64,000 nt of DNA from Phytophthora quininea (taxonomy: Eukaryota; Oomycota; Peronosporomycetes; Peronosporales; Peronosporaceae): contig JAAVTG010000467.1 in NCBI GenBank assembly GCA_011947345.1, positions 1 to 64,000 of the forward strand. Direction: 5' to 3'. The translations under genes were made by a program, and so were the position numbers. Shown here one piece after another: positions 1 through 10,235 of this stretch. The notes beneath the pieces are model-generated. The model was not told the origin of the DNA. It saw nothing but the letters and a program-made list of their open reading frames with translations, and ran no database searches. The first letter of the stretch is position 1; every line of letters starts with the position of its first letter.

Positions 1-1358
1 CCCCAACGGGCCTGTGAACCTGCGAGTGCTGTCTCCGAAACGAGGCTGGAAGCGAGTGCGGGGCGGCACCAGCGGCATGGACATGCAGTACCGAAGTGTG
101 CGGGCCGCCATCCCCACCGCGCCGTACCAGACCCAGCAGTGCCAAGTCGTGGTCGGCGGACAGGTGAAAGCTCGAGCGGTGGAGCTGCTGTCCTTGTTGC
201 GGGCTCCGACCGAGAGCGAGAGCAACTCGCTGCTACGAGCCATCTACGGCTCCAAATTCATCTACAGCTCGCTACTGCACGCCATGCCCAATTCAGAGCG
301 CGGGTCGTTGCCGTCGCCCACTCCAAGAGGGAGTATGTCGCCGGTCGGGCAGCAGTTGATGGTGCGCACCGCCAGCTTCGCCCACACGGGAATATTCAAC
401 CCGTTCAAGCAGCGATCGTCGATGTCTGCAACGTCGGACTCGGTCACAACGTCCGACTCGCACACTTCAACTCGCTCCCACCAGCCCACGACGGGCAAGA
501 ACGAGCAGCTCTGTTACATTGAGCTGCTGACGCCGACTCAAAGCGGATTCAAGATGGCCTTCTGCTCGCTGGACGCCTCCGAGGTGACGGCGGGCAAGGC
601 GCCAGCCGAGCGCGTGATCGCGCTGCACCCTATCTCGGGCTGGCTGGTCGCCGAGTCGGACCCTCAGAATGCCGAGAGCTTGACGCTGACCTTCCAGCAG
701 CGTTTCCAGGCGAACAGCCTGGTGGTTGCAGCTCTCGAGTCGCTCAAGCGCGACTGTTGTTCATGGCCAAGGGGATCTGTCGCCTGGAGAAGGTCCTACG
801 TCGACGACGACAACATCACTCGACTCCTGGGAAGCTCTGGCAGACTTTGGCGCACCCTTTCGAGCCTTCTCGAACGAGGAGAGTTCCGGTGGGACGCACC
901 ACAACTGGAATTGCATCGCCTGCACGCGGTCGTTCCTGCCGACGCTGCACAAGTGCTGGCGTCGTTGTGATCTGTGCGCCTATCGAGTGTGTGCCGAGCC
1001 GCCGTGCTGCTCGCAAGAGCGAGTGGCCATCTACAATCGCTACGTGGCCCCATTGTTGATCTGCGCTCGCTGTCGCGAGTCAATTGACGAGCGGGACGGT
1101 GATCACCGCGCCAGTGGAAACCCCATGGGAAGTGTGGGCGATATCCGGTACACTGGCGTCAGCCTCGCTTCGCCGACCACGAGAGCGAGGTCGAACCGGA
1201 GCTTGAGCTCGACCCGCGCAGTCATGACCGGTGGGGGTATTTCGACGGTCCGGGGCCAGCAGGAGGGCCAAGAGAAGAACGCAGTCCGACCCTCCGCCGA
1301 TGCTCGGCCTCGCGTTCTCCAGCTCCGGAGAGGAAAACAGCTCGGCCGGCACCGATAA
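1..1358 (+). CDS. START-FYVE family protein, 5' end outside window, frame breaks
   Basis: The gene enters from the left edge, so its N-terminus is missing. The first ~750 bases encode the middle and end of a START-like lipid-binding domain. Residue patterns such as NSLLRAIYGSKFIYSSLLHA and the ISGWLVAES segment match the neighbouring START-FYVE gene at 2495-3635. The zinc finger is read in another frame at about 900-1085 (CIAC...CDLCAYRVC...IYNRYVAPLLICARC), which is the oomycete FYVE arrangement with paired CxxC knuckles. The predicted role is phosphoinositide/lipid binding on endomembranes. At least two frame changes are needed, near 750 and 800, so this is either a decaying paralogue or affected by sequence error. 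The tail after the finger (1086-1358) is basic and low in complexity. Confidence 0.6.
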
Positions 1359-2494
1359 CGCACCAAGCGCGCGTACGAAAGAGTAAACGGATGAGATCGC
1401 TGAGCAGGACTATGCAAGCACATGTACACCGTTTGAGACACTGCTCGCACTTGTTGCTATGGGAACACACAGACAAACACACGTTCGTAAGGTTGTGGTG
1501 TTTCGCACTGGACGAGTGCCGGTAGCAGAACAACCACAAAGCGTTGTGTCTTGCCAGGCCACGAACGGTGGCTCCAGTTCGTCAGCTTGGCCTTCTCCAA
1601 CTACATCAACTTTTAGCTCGTGCTGTGATTGGCTAACAACTTCAACTTGGTTAGTGGAGAGTGAACGCTTTGAAGCGAAAGTCTATGCCGCTCTCCATCT
1701 CCAAGACCAGCTAGACAGCTGGGTACACATGGACTAGAACTGCTCTATGCTGTACATCATGGCTGCCAGAACTAGCGACTTCTGTTCACAGCGGGGATCA
1801 GCCCTGAGTCCGATTCTGAGGAACGGGCGATGTCAAACACTGCCATAATTCTTTCAGCTGCGCGTTGAGTCGAGGCAAATCATCTCTGCAATCCATCTGC
1901 AACCGATAGAGTGAGTAAAAGGCGTTTCTTGGGGCAAGACTCATAATCGCTCTGTGACCAACAAAGTGAAGGTCCAGCTCAAAGGTGGTGCTGGCTACGG
2001 ATGCAGACCCTGGATATGCACCGACGATATTTGCTGCGCGCGACTGCAGCGTCAAAATGGACCTGACCAAGACCTGCTAAAGTTCCTAGGAGCAACTTGT
2101 TGTCAAGACTCTTGTCGATCGTGGTGTCAAGCACGTTTGAAGTAGAAGTCCCAGCAAAAGTTCAATAGAGACCAATCCTCAGCAAAAGGCTTTTAAGTCA
2201 CGAGGAATCGACGGTCCAAAACGTGTATCGACCAAGTACACCCGCAGCGCGGAAGCGCTTTGAATTCGGGTCTATGGGAAGCGCGAGCGTTCCACATGCG
2301 ACCGAAACGCCTCGCGAGTGCTGCAACTCGAGTTCCCCTACCATCAACGCGAAGGCCCAGCACGGAGCTGGCTATCGACTGTTTCATCATGCCACCGCCA
2401 TTAAAATTCCTCCATTCCTTCTACATTTGGCCAGCGGCGCTGAGCAACGGTGGTGCTCTCATTCTTCACATTCCTCAATTCACTTCAAAGCAAG
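1359..2494. other. intergenic, no convincing gene
   Basis: About 1.1 kb separates the two START-FYVE genes. A 90-codon minus-strand reading frame at 1798-2070 has a natural-looking composition but no recognisable motif and no promoter context, so it is not called. The last ~100 bases are the likely 5' leader of the next gene. Confidence 0.5.
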
Positions 2495-3635
2495 ATGGTT
2501 AGCACTGTCCAAACCGGCGGGCCGCACTTTCACTCAACCTCCCATCGATCCGTCGAGACTGCGCCGATGCGGAAGGTGTCGATCAGCGACACAGAGCTGC
2601 GACGACGAGTCGAGCGCGTGCAGATCACTACCGACTTTAACAACGCTCTGGCCAACGTTTCACTGCACGGCTGGAAGTGGAAGTCCGACAAGCGAGACTT
2701 CTCCGTCTTCACCAAGGAAGGCAGCGCCGCCGACGGGAGTGGCGCTACCGTTTCTGACGCAGAGGTGCTGGTCATGGGCACGGTCACCGGTGGCTGTGCA
2801 CTGAATCGATTGGTCTCGCTACTGGGCTCTCCGAACGAGAACGACCTCAACTCGTTGATGCAGGCGCTGTACAAGGGCGACTTCATCTACGGATCCGTGG
2901 TTCATGCCGACGAGGTGTCTAACAGCCTCGTGGCAGTCAAGACATGCGCTTTCGCGCGGTCCAAGCGGTTCTCGAACAACAACAACGAACAGATGTGCTA
3001 CGTCGAGCAGTTCCGGCCGACCAAGGACGGGTGCGCCGTTGTCTTCACGTCGCTTCCTCAGCACGAGGTCGCGGTCGGGAAGGCCAGCGGCAAGCACGTT
3101 GACGAGCTGTGCCCTGTTCGAGGGTGGCTCCTAGTAGAGAAGGCTCCCGAAAGCAAGGCGAGTGTACGCATTCTCTACTACGCAGGACTCGACCAGACCG
3201 CAGTAGCAAGCTCTCGAACGGCAAGAGTTTGCTCGGCCAAGACCACCGCCGCACGGTTGCTGCGTCTCGGCAAGGGCATCTGTCGTCTGGGCGAGTTTCT
3301 GCATCAGCAGAGCCAAATGGACAGTCTCAAGGGCAAGAAAACCGTCAAAAGGCGCCAACTACTCGGCCGCCGAGTCCGAGACCTCCAACACACACTGCGT
3401 GGCGTGCACCACCAAATTCGACCTACTCCACCGTCGACGTCGCTGCGGACTGTGCTCGTACAACGCGTGCTCCAAGTGCTGCTTCAACGAGCCCATGGTC
3501 ATCTACAACCGCTACGCGTCGACGATCCAGTTTTGTGCTCGATGTCGGGAGTGCATGGCTGCAGGCGAATACCCTCACCTGCAACTGGCAGCACGACGCC
3601 ACAGTGCTCCAGGCGTCGACGCCCCACTCGTGTAG
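2495..3635 (+). CDS. START-FYVE family protein
   Basis: Start chosen at ATG 2495 (context CAAGATGG). An upstream in-frame ATG at 2450 would add 15 hydrophobic residues and is less likely. The START-like domain covers roughly residues 30-260, including NSLMQALYKGDFIYGSVVHA, the NNNNEQMCYVEQF stretch and RGWLLVE. It is followed by the family's conserved GKGICRLGEFL linker. The FYVE-type finger (CVACTTKF...RRRRCGLCSYNACSKCC...VIYNRYASTIQFCARC) is in another frame from about 3390. The switch falls at a run of four A at 3347-3350; removing one base joins linker and finger without a stop. The protein probably binds phosphoinositide-rich endosomal membranes. It is a diverged tandem paralogue of the gene at the left edge. 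The break is probably a run-length error rather than a true lesion. Confidence 0.72.
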
Positions 3636-4557
3636 AGTAACGATGAGAGCTCTCTCTCTCTACGTGTACATTAATTACTTGTCAGCGGTACACACGTGCA
3701 ATACAACGTAAAATAGTTCACCCGTTGCAATTCTACCGAAACCAAGCTCCAAGTGTGTGAAGGAACAGCGTGTTTCCTTGCTTGTGCTAATGCACCGGAA
3801 CGCGCCAAGTTGTTGTACGGGAATGATTGGTCTCTCGACGTCGAGAGAGGACTCTTTGTCAAAACGTTCAAAATCATATGCGCATGCATAGTGCTGGTTG
3901 CGTAGGGATTGGCTTCTTGTGCAAGCACATTCGAGGCGGATCGCTCGCTTTCTCCTCGCGTCGGAAAGCTTTTGCACTTGCCTTGCACGTTTCCGCTCGT
4001 CGAGTGTACACTAGGACGCTGACTCTCGGCGGTCGACTCGCAGCTCTGTACTGAGTCATCTGCTTTGCGAAGTGCCCTCGTCACGCATGGCAGGCAGGAA
4101 ACATGTGAGATTTGCCTTTCCCTGGGCTGCATCGCCATTGCCATTGTATCCTCAACTGGATTCCGAGCAGCGATCGCGGCGCCTGATTATCAAGGGACCG
4201 TCGAGAGACTCTGTTCCCTTTACATGCTGTGGACAGTCAACTAGTAGATACACACACGTAGAGAGCAGCTTTGCTGTGTATACATTTGTCCTAATCTCTC
4301 TCCGGCTCGACTTCGACTTGTACAGCGTAGTGGCGAGCCGTGTCCAAGCGTGGCACATCCTGAAGGAGATGGACAGGTTTGACAAGCATAACCTGTATAC
4401 CTTCGAATCTCGGTGCCTTCACGGTCCCACTTGCGTGTCGAACGAGACTACATCGACTGGTCCCTGCAGCCGAACATACCCACCATCACGAGGAGTCCGT
4501 CACTGAGGCGGGAGCCGGTGGCGATCGGAGCCCACTCGCCAATTCGATAGCGCATCC
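3636..4557. other. intergenic, upstream region of MYB gene A
   Basis: A 144-codon reading frame at 4072-4506 on the plus strand has no recognisable domain, and its reverse strand is also open, as is common in this GC-moderate sequence. I treat it as chance. The region otherwise holds only non-coding sequence and the MYB A leader. Confidence 0.5.
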
Positions 4558-5896
4558 ATGAGCCTCGACCAGAATGCGAGTTCGACCAGCAACGAGACCG
4601 TCGTAGCAGCAGCCAAAGCAGCCCCGCCCAAGCCCAAGCGCAAGACGAAGCGCTTCCTATGGCAGGACGAGCTGCATCGCCGCTTCGTCGCCGCCATCTT
4701 CGAGTGTGAGCACTTGGCTTGTCATTCTCCATTTGACAACACGGGCATTAAGCTAATGAACGTGTTGGCGCATATGTCTCAGTGGGGCTCAAAATGCGTC
4801 TCCCAAGGCGCTGCTGCCTGTACGTAGTAGCCCCAACGTCATTTCTGCACCTGGTGTTCACTTTCTGTGTCTGCTGCAGCTCATGAAGGCGTCAAGTCCC
4901 GAGTCGGAGCTCACGACGGAACATCTCAAGTCGCACCTGCAAAAGTACCGCATCAACCACCAGAGCGCGCAGCAGGAGTTCCAAGACATGTACGAGCGAC
5001 AAACCAAGCGCAGTCGGAAGCGCCAACGACGACTGAACCATCGGTCTATGAGCAGTCCTGCTTTGGTGTTCCCCGTTCGAGGGAAGAAGCGCCACAAAGG
5101 CCACAACTCGACCGACTCGGACTCTTCCTCGGACCCAGAGTTCGTTGAGAATACCCCCTCTGCTGCGAAGAGCGACCTCCAGAGACATCGATCCTTCGCT
5201 TATGGCCTGAGTGTCGATACTACAGCCACCTCTGCGTACGGATACCCCGTCGGGTACTTGCCGACGCCACCCAACGGAGCGATGGCCGACGTCATTGACC
5301 CGCAATGGAACACGTTCAACATGCTCATGTCGACGCCGTTGCCGCAGACTGCTCTGTCCATCCAGGTACCGAACGAAACCCCGTCAGTGACCCAGCTCCA
5401 AGCTCAAGAAGAGCTGCAACTGCAAATGTACCAAGCCATGCAAGCGCAGATGAACTTCCATCGCCAAATGCTGACTCGTAAAGTCGAAGTGTCCCATCAA
5501 GTGTTCCCCACCGGCCGACCGGAGGCCCTGAACAACGGCAACACATATCCTGGATATGCAGAGTACCCTCGTGATACCATCCCTGGGAACGTTGGGCAAA
5601 TGTGGACAGCAACGCAAAACGTCCATCAGCATCAGCTGGAAGCCCACAGGCTGCAGCAGCAGATCAACAACTTCGACGGTTTGAAGGCCCCGCCGCAACA
5701 AGTCCAGCCGGCCAAGGCGCCAGCAAAACCTGTTGCCTCTGTCGCTGGCTCCTTGCCGACATTGATCACGACTTTGGAGATGGAGTCTGCCGAGAGTGTC
5801 GACGACGAAGTGAGCGGCGATCTCGAGCGATGGGACCGCTTCAACCTTAATGTGGACTTGGACAGCGACGACCTCTTTGACTTCCTCAAGGAGTAG
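4558..5896 (+). CDS. SHLQKYR-class MYB (GARP-like) transcription factor A
   Basis: A three-exon gene. Exon 1 is 4558-4705, carrying basic KRKTKRFLWQDELHRRFVAA (MYB helix 1). The introns are GTGAGC...CTCAG (4706-4782) and GTACGT...TGCAG (4820-4879). Exon 2 (4783-4819) encodes the short NASPK helix-2 segment. Exon 3 (4880-5896) starts LMKASSP and carries the recognition helix TTEHLKSHLQKYR. After splicing, exon 2 is one base short. The run AAAA at 4791-4794 would have to be AAAAA to give GLKNASPK, matching the same exon in the array copies, so a run-length error is likely. The body is Gln-rich and the C-terminus is acidic-hydrophobic (DRFNLNVDLDSDDLFDFL). A nuclear DNA-binding regulator is inferred. 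It is convergent with the array MYB, whose stop lies 119 bp away. Confidence 0.8.
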
Positions 5897-6015
5897 ATCG
5901 TCGGCGTCCTCCATCGTAATTCAATGTCAATAAAGTCCTGTAAACGTCGGTCCTCGATAACTACTGTAGCTGGCATTGGTTTCGTGTGCGTCGCAGTCGA
6001 GTCATCACCACGTGT

Positions 6016-7145
6016 TCACTCCTCGAGAAAGCCAAACAGGTCGTCGTCGTCATGGTCCACGGTCAAACTTAGCCGCCCCCATGAGGAGATATCCACGTCA
6101 TCGTCAGCAGCGCCGACCTCAACTGCTGGTCGCGGTAGCACCTGCTCTCTGCTGGCCAAAAACGACGCGACTGGCGTTGCATCTGGCGGTAGCTGTGGCT
6201 GTCTTGAAAACACGCTTTGTTGCTGTTGGTGGAGGCGGCCGTAGACTCTCTCTTCGCTTTGCTGGTGTTGTGCCGCCTGCACTTGGGTGTGTACAAACCC
6301 TGGAGTTGCTGTCTGCTCTTGAAAATGGCTCATGTTGTGGCTGTTGTCGACCGGAGTTCCAACGTCGCCGGCCACACTGGACCACAGCCGACTCGATGCG
6401 ACCTCCACGCTGCGAGTCAGCAATAGCTCTCGATGGAAATCCATTCGCTGCTGCATGGTCAAGTGCATCCGTTGCGCCACCTCGTCCTCGAGCAGCAATG
6501 CGTCGCAAAGACTCAGCTGGTCGGAGCTCTGCTGTGCGGTAACTTCACTGTAACTCCATTGATCTGGTACGTGAGCAGCTTCTCTATCGACTCCACCAGT
6601 AGTATCCGCCTCGTCTTGCTTTAAAACTGGTCGGCGGTGACGCTTGTGACTGCGCTTGGCGTGTTTATCCGGCAATCTCAGTAGATCGAGCCGCGATCGC
6701 TCGTAGTTGATGCGGTACTTTTGTAAGTGAGACTTGATGTGCTCCGTCGTGAGTCCTGCCACTTCCTCTTCTTTCGCCATCAACTACCAACGAGTACAAT
6801 GAGCTTTTAATCCCCTTAAACACCCTCGACAGGATGGTAACGTACAGCTAGAAGGGACTTGGGCGACGCATTCCTCACACCTACTGGCAAGTTTAACACG
6901 CAAGGAAGAGATCACTAAAGTCGGAAGCACACTTTCCAACTCGAATTTGCCACCAACGTACGCTCGAAGACTGCACTCACGAAACGGAGGTGCAGCTCGT
7001 CCGTCCACAGAAATCGCTTCCTTTTGGCTTTGCTCTTGGCCACTGGACTGGGGTGCACCTTGTTTGACGTGGCAAGCTGATCCTGCTGCGCCAACTTGGA
7101 CAAGGCTTCGACCGCTTCAAAGGTCGAGATGGAGTCGTCCGCCAT
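6016..7145 (-). CDS. SHLQKYR-class MYB transcription factor, array copy 1, full length
   Basis: Minus strand, three exons. Exon 1 is 7145-6962 (helix 1, KRKRFLWTDELHLRFVSAVF). Exon 2 is 6883-6846 (LGVRNASPKSLLA). Exon 3 is 6783-6016, beginning LMAKEEEVAGLTTEHIKSHL then QKYR. Donors are GTACG and acceptors CCAG and GTAG. All phases fit with no correction, giving about 329 residues. Start chosen at the ATG giving MADDSIST; an upstream in-frame ATG at 7211 is possible. The Gln-rich middle is followed by an acidic end (WGRLSLTVDHDDDDLFGFLEE in two parts) that matches the end of MYB A, so this motif is likely a conserved activation or cofactor surface. This is the only array copy that keeps it. 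The hydrolase gene lies about 200 bp upstream in the same direction. Confidence 0.85.
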
Positions 7146-7348
7146 GGATCCTCTTGGACGGTCCGGGTGGTCTCCAGCAGTGTGTGAATCTGGGATTTGG
7201 GAATGAGTCACGCAGAACTGAAGGACGTGTGATACTCACGGTAAAAGCCCTTGTAGCTTGGCGGAATCGAGCCCGTCCACTTTATGAATGAGCCGAGATG
7301 CGAGGGGATAGTGGCGAGCGGCAGCGTTGAATCTGGACGCAGCCACGT

Positions 7349-8335
7349 TTAGTTTTCGTCTCGGAAGCGCTGCTTGAGCCAACCCACCAAGTACCGCATC
7401 ACGTCGTCTCTCTCGGGGTCTTCCAGCAGGCAGTGATACAATCCGTGAAAAACTTTGACTTCCTTGTCCTGACTGGCCAGTCGATCGAAAAAGCGCACGG
7501 CTTCTCGCTGACACACGACTCGATCTGCAGAGCCCATCAAAAACAGCGCCGGGATCCGACAGAAGGCGCTTCCAGCCTGGGAAACTCTTGGATCGATGGC
7601 CAACGCTCGCATCGCTTTTAGTGTTTCGGACCCCATCCGCGCCGTCACCTTCTGCGTGTTGGTCGTCAACGGATCATTGTCAAAGTCTTCAAAGTAGCCA
7701 GGGTCTCGACACAGCCAGTCTCGCTTGACTGCAGGCACGATATGCGCCTTCGGGAACAGCGTCGACAAGGGTCCTGCAAACGCAGCTTGTAGACGAAGAA
7801 CCGGCGTCAGCTGTATAGAAAAGGAAGGCCCGATGAAGCACATGGCAGCGAAGTGATGGCGGGAAGATAATGCCGTGTGGATGCCGACCAACGTTCCGTA
7901 CGAGTACGCACCAAGCACCAGCGGAACGGAAGAGTTTGAAGCCATTTCCGGGACGATCGAACGCCGTGTAAAACTCACGAACTCGTTCGTATCGTCGACG
8001 AAATGTCGGAACCGCGACGTGTGAGCACGAACTCCAGAGATGCTCGAGTCGCTCGCTCCATGGCTAATCAAGTCGTAGGCCACGACGCCGAAGCCTTGCT
8101 CGCACAGATACTCGTACAAGAAGGAGTACCGTCGACAGTGGTCCCCAAGAGCATGCAAGAACACCACGACAGCTCGAGGCCTGTTCTTCTTGTGGCTGGT
8201 GTCCGGGAACACTGCCAAGTAGAAGAGTTGCTGGCGTCGAGAGTTCTGGAACGTGCCTTCTTGGTATCGAAGTGTAGACGGGAGTGGGTGGCCGCGAAGT
8301 TCGCTGCAAGTGTTTGACAACTCGACGTGAGGCAT
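7349..8335 (-). CDS. alpha/beta hydrolase, monoglyceride lipase-like, array copy 1
   Basis: A 328-residue serine hydrolase of the monoacylglycerol lipase/lysophospholipase type (hydrolase_4). Start chosen at MPHVELSN because it aligns with the start of the paralogue at 43436; an in-frame ATG at 8476 would add 47 residues. Predicted catalytic residues are Ser145 (GAYSYG), Asp271 (GSADRVV) and His301 (GLYHCLL). The oxyanion segment is LHALGDH where the paralogue has LHGIGEH, and the nucleophile elbow is AxSxG rather than GxSxG. Both are unusual glycine-to-alanine changes that could alter activity. Likely substrates are monoacylglycerols or lysolipids (family inference). It is divergent from the YIP1 start, with 382 bp between them. 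Copy 1 has residues Y24, P53, R159 and R250, which differ from the other three copies. Confidence 0.85.
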   Translation of the reverse strand: MPHVELSNTCSELRGHPLPSTLRYQEGTFQNSRRQQLFYLAVFPDTSHKKNRPRAVVVFLHALGDHCRRYSFLYEYLCEQGFGVVAYDLISHGASDSSISGVRAHTSRFRHFVDDTNEFVSFTRRSIVPEMASNSSVPLVLGAYSYGTLVGIHTALSSRHHFAAMCFIGPSFSIQLTPVLRLQAAFAGPLSTLFPKAHIVPAVKRDWLCRDPGYFEDFDNDPLTTNTQKVTARMGSETLKAMRALAIDPRVSQAGSAFCRIPALFLMGSADRVVCQREAVRFFDRLASQDKEVKVFHGLYHCLLEDPERDDVMRYLVGWLKQRFRDEN

Positions 8336-8717
8336 TGTTGAGCTTGTGGACCACGTGAGACCTTCGAGATTGAACGCTGAAGTATCTGACGCAGCGAACT
8401 CAATCGAGAGGCAGACAGACGTGGTTTCAAAGGTACTATGTGCTTGGAGATATCGCACAACTGATAGGTGAAACATCGAGGTTCATATCGAGTGGCCATG
8501 GTTTACTTTTCATCCCACTGCGTCAACTGGAGACACGTGGTCCTTATCTCTCTTCAGGTCTCGCCTAATTTATGATATGGAAACTGCTCTAGAGAGAGAT
8601 GATCTTCTCGCCACACACAATAACCTTTTCGTGATAAAGTTATTTAAAATAACCTTGTTCAATGTAATGTGATGTGGCTCACACAAAACGACGCGTCATT
8701 TCCCCATTTTAGCCAAG
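8336..8717. promoter_or_regulatory. bidirectional upstream region between hydrolase and YIP1, unit 1
   Basis: A 382-bp divergent intergenic region. It holds alternating AATAAC/GTTATT motifs that form overlapping inverted repeats; GTTATTTAAAATAAC at 8639-8653 is a palindrome with a one-base centre. Just before the YIP1 ATG is TCATTTCCCCATTTTAG, which resembles the oomycete Inr followed by the FPR element. The same region recurs in units 2-4. Confidence 0.55.
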
Positions 8718-8849
8718 ATGAACATGAACATGGACCCGAACGCGACGAGCCCGTGGTTCACGGCGGAGAACGAGTATCCGTCCATGAGCGCGCAGCAGCC
8801 GCACCCGAACAGCAACAGTGGTGGCTCTGGTTTCCACTCGTCGGCGCCC
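8718..8849 (+). pseudogene. YIP1/YIPF5 5' fragment (44 codons) cut by Copia LTR, unit 1
   Basis: The first 44 codons of the YIP1 gene (start [13 protein letters not shown], end SSAP) are nearly identical to the intact gene at 26510. The homology stops exactly where a TG...CA LTR begins. The open frame continues 14-15 codons into the LTR to a stop, so any product is a short soluble N-terminal piece without membrane domains. The upstream promoter-like sequence is retained. Confidence 0.9.
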
Positions 8850-9059
8850 TATTACAATACGGGTAAATGGAGAGCAGATTCAGACACCAGCTAGAGTTTC
8901 TGAGCTATACAAGCTCTTATTTCTGTATTGCTTCTTCTACCTTGGCAAATTCAAGACTGAGCAAAAAGCAAACCGAGGCGTATCCTCGTCCTGTGCGATC
9001 TTATGAAATCTTTGTCCGTTTCAAGGCGGGCCAGACACGCCGCCGACCCATTTGCAACA
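8850..9059 (-). repeat. Copia LTR (3' LTR, 210 bp), unit 1
   Basis: In minus-strand orientation it runs from TGTTGCAAAT to CCCGTATTGTAATA, which ends TAACA in units 2 and 3. The ends are therefore TG...CA with imperfect terminal inversion. The polypurine tract GTAGGGGGCA lies immediately before it (9060-9071) and follows the end of the Copia coding sequence. It abuts YIP1 exon 1 without a gap. Confidence 0.85.
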
Positions 9060-9892
9060 TGCCCCCTACGAGGACATGCACTCGGATGTCATTCCCATCA
9101 TCTTCTTAAATTTTAACAACGGGCGAGACGGGAGTGGCTTTGTGAGTAAACCTGCAGGGTTTTCTTTTCCGTTCACCTTCTCCAGTGTCCCGACTCCTTT
9201 CGTCGCCTCTTCACGCACAAAATGCTATCTCAACACGATATGACGAGTTCTTCTGCTGAAAATCGGGTTGGTCGCGAGTGACAAGGCTGCTTTAATGTCG
9301 ATTCCGAGGCGACGTGACGTTTCAGCTTCCGGAAGCACCTCCCAAATTATATTTAGAATGCCTTTTCCATCCATTGTAACTTCACACGAAGCGATGTACT
9401 CCGCTTCCGCAGTGGATTGAGCGACTACGCTTTGTTGACGTGCTGCCCAAACCACAGCACCACCGGCAAGCATGAGTACATATCCGGTTACACTTTTTCT
9501 CGTATCTGGGCAATTTCCCCAGTCACTAATTATCGCAAAACCCCACCAAATCAAAGCGCACTTCATCTTCTGCAGGCAGATCGCGTTTCGAGTAGAGAAT
9601 ATCCTCGTTTGCTGGCATGACAAGATAGCGCGTCAATCGCTTAACCGCACCACAAAGTTTCGCAGTTGGCTTCTCCAAGTAGCGGCTCAAATATCCCACA
9701 CAAAGGCAATATCGGGGCGGGTCGTGGTGGCCAAGTATATGAGAGCTCCAATAGCGGCTCGATAAGGAAACTGAGGGTCACTTTCGGCCTCTTTTGCTAC
9801 AGGATCGCTGCGGCTGTTTGTCGCCACTGGGTTCCGGCAACCGTGTGACTTGGACATCCCAAATCACTCCTGCACTTGCTTGCAGTATTTAG

Positions 9893-10017
9893 TTTCGGTG
9901 CCACGGACCACCTTGAACGAGTCAGTACCAGTGATCGCGCTAGGCAAGCGCATCCCCTGTTGGGGAGAACACCATAACTCAGTTTTAATTCACTTCGTAT
10001 TTCGCTCCCTACCTGAC
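9893..10017. mobile_element. 125-bp insertion with 6-bp target duplication, only in unit 1
   Basis: Comparison with units 2 and 3 shows an uninterrupted GCAATATTTAGCTTGC there. Unit 1 instead has ATTTAG (9887-9892), then 125 bp, then ATTTAG again (10018-10023). No clear terminal inverted repeats are seen. It could be a SINE-like or very short non-autonomous element. Confidence 0.75.
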
Positions 10018-10235
10018 ATTTAGCTTGCTTGATATGAATCCCATCATCTGCTACAAGTACTTCCACGCCCAAGTAGTCGTGCAACACGCCCTGGTCCTTG
10101 ATCCCATTCTGCTCGTTCATATCGCTAAACAGCTCAACCTTGAAGTCGTCGCAGTTTGTGGCGCAAATAACATCATCAACGTAAATCATGACCAGGGCCA
10201 GCGTTGATTCACAGCGAAACCAGTACAAACAGGGT

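Noticed and set aside
4072..4506. 144-codon plus-strand frame upstream of MYB A
   Set aside because: No domain, no good start context, and the opposite strand is equally open; treated as chance.
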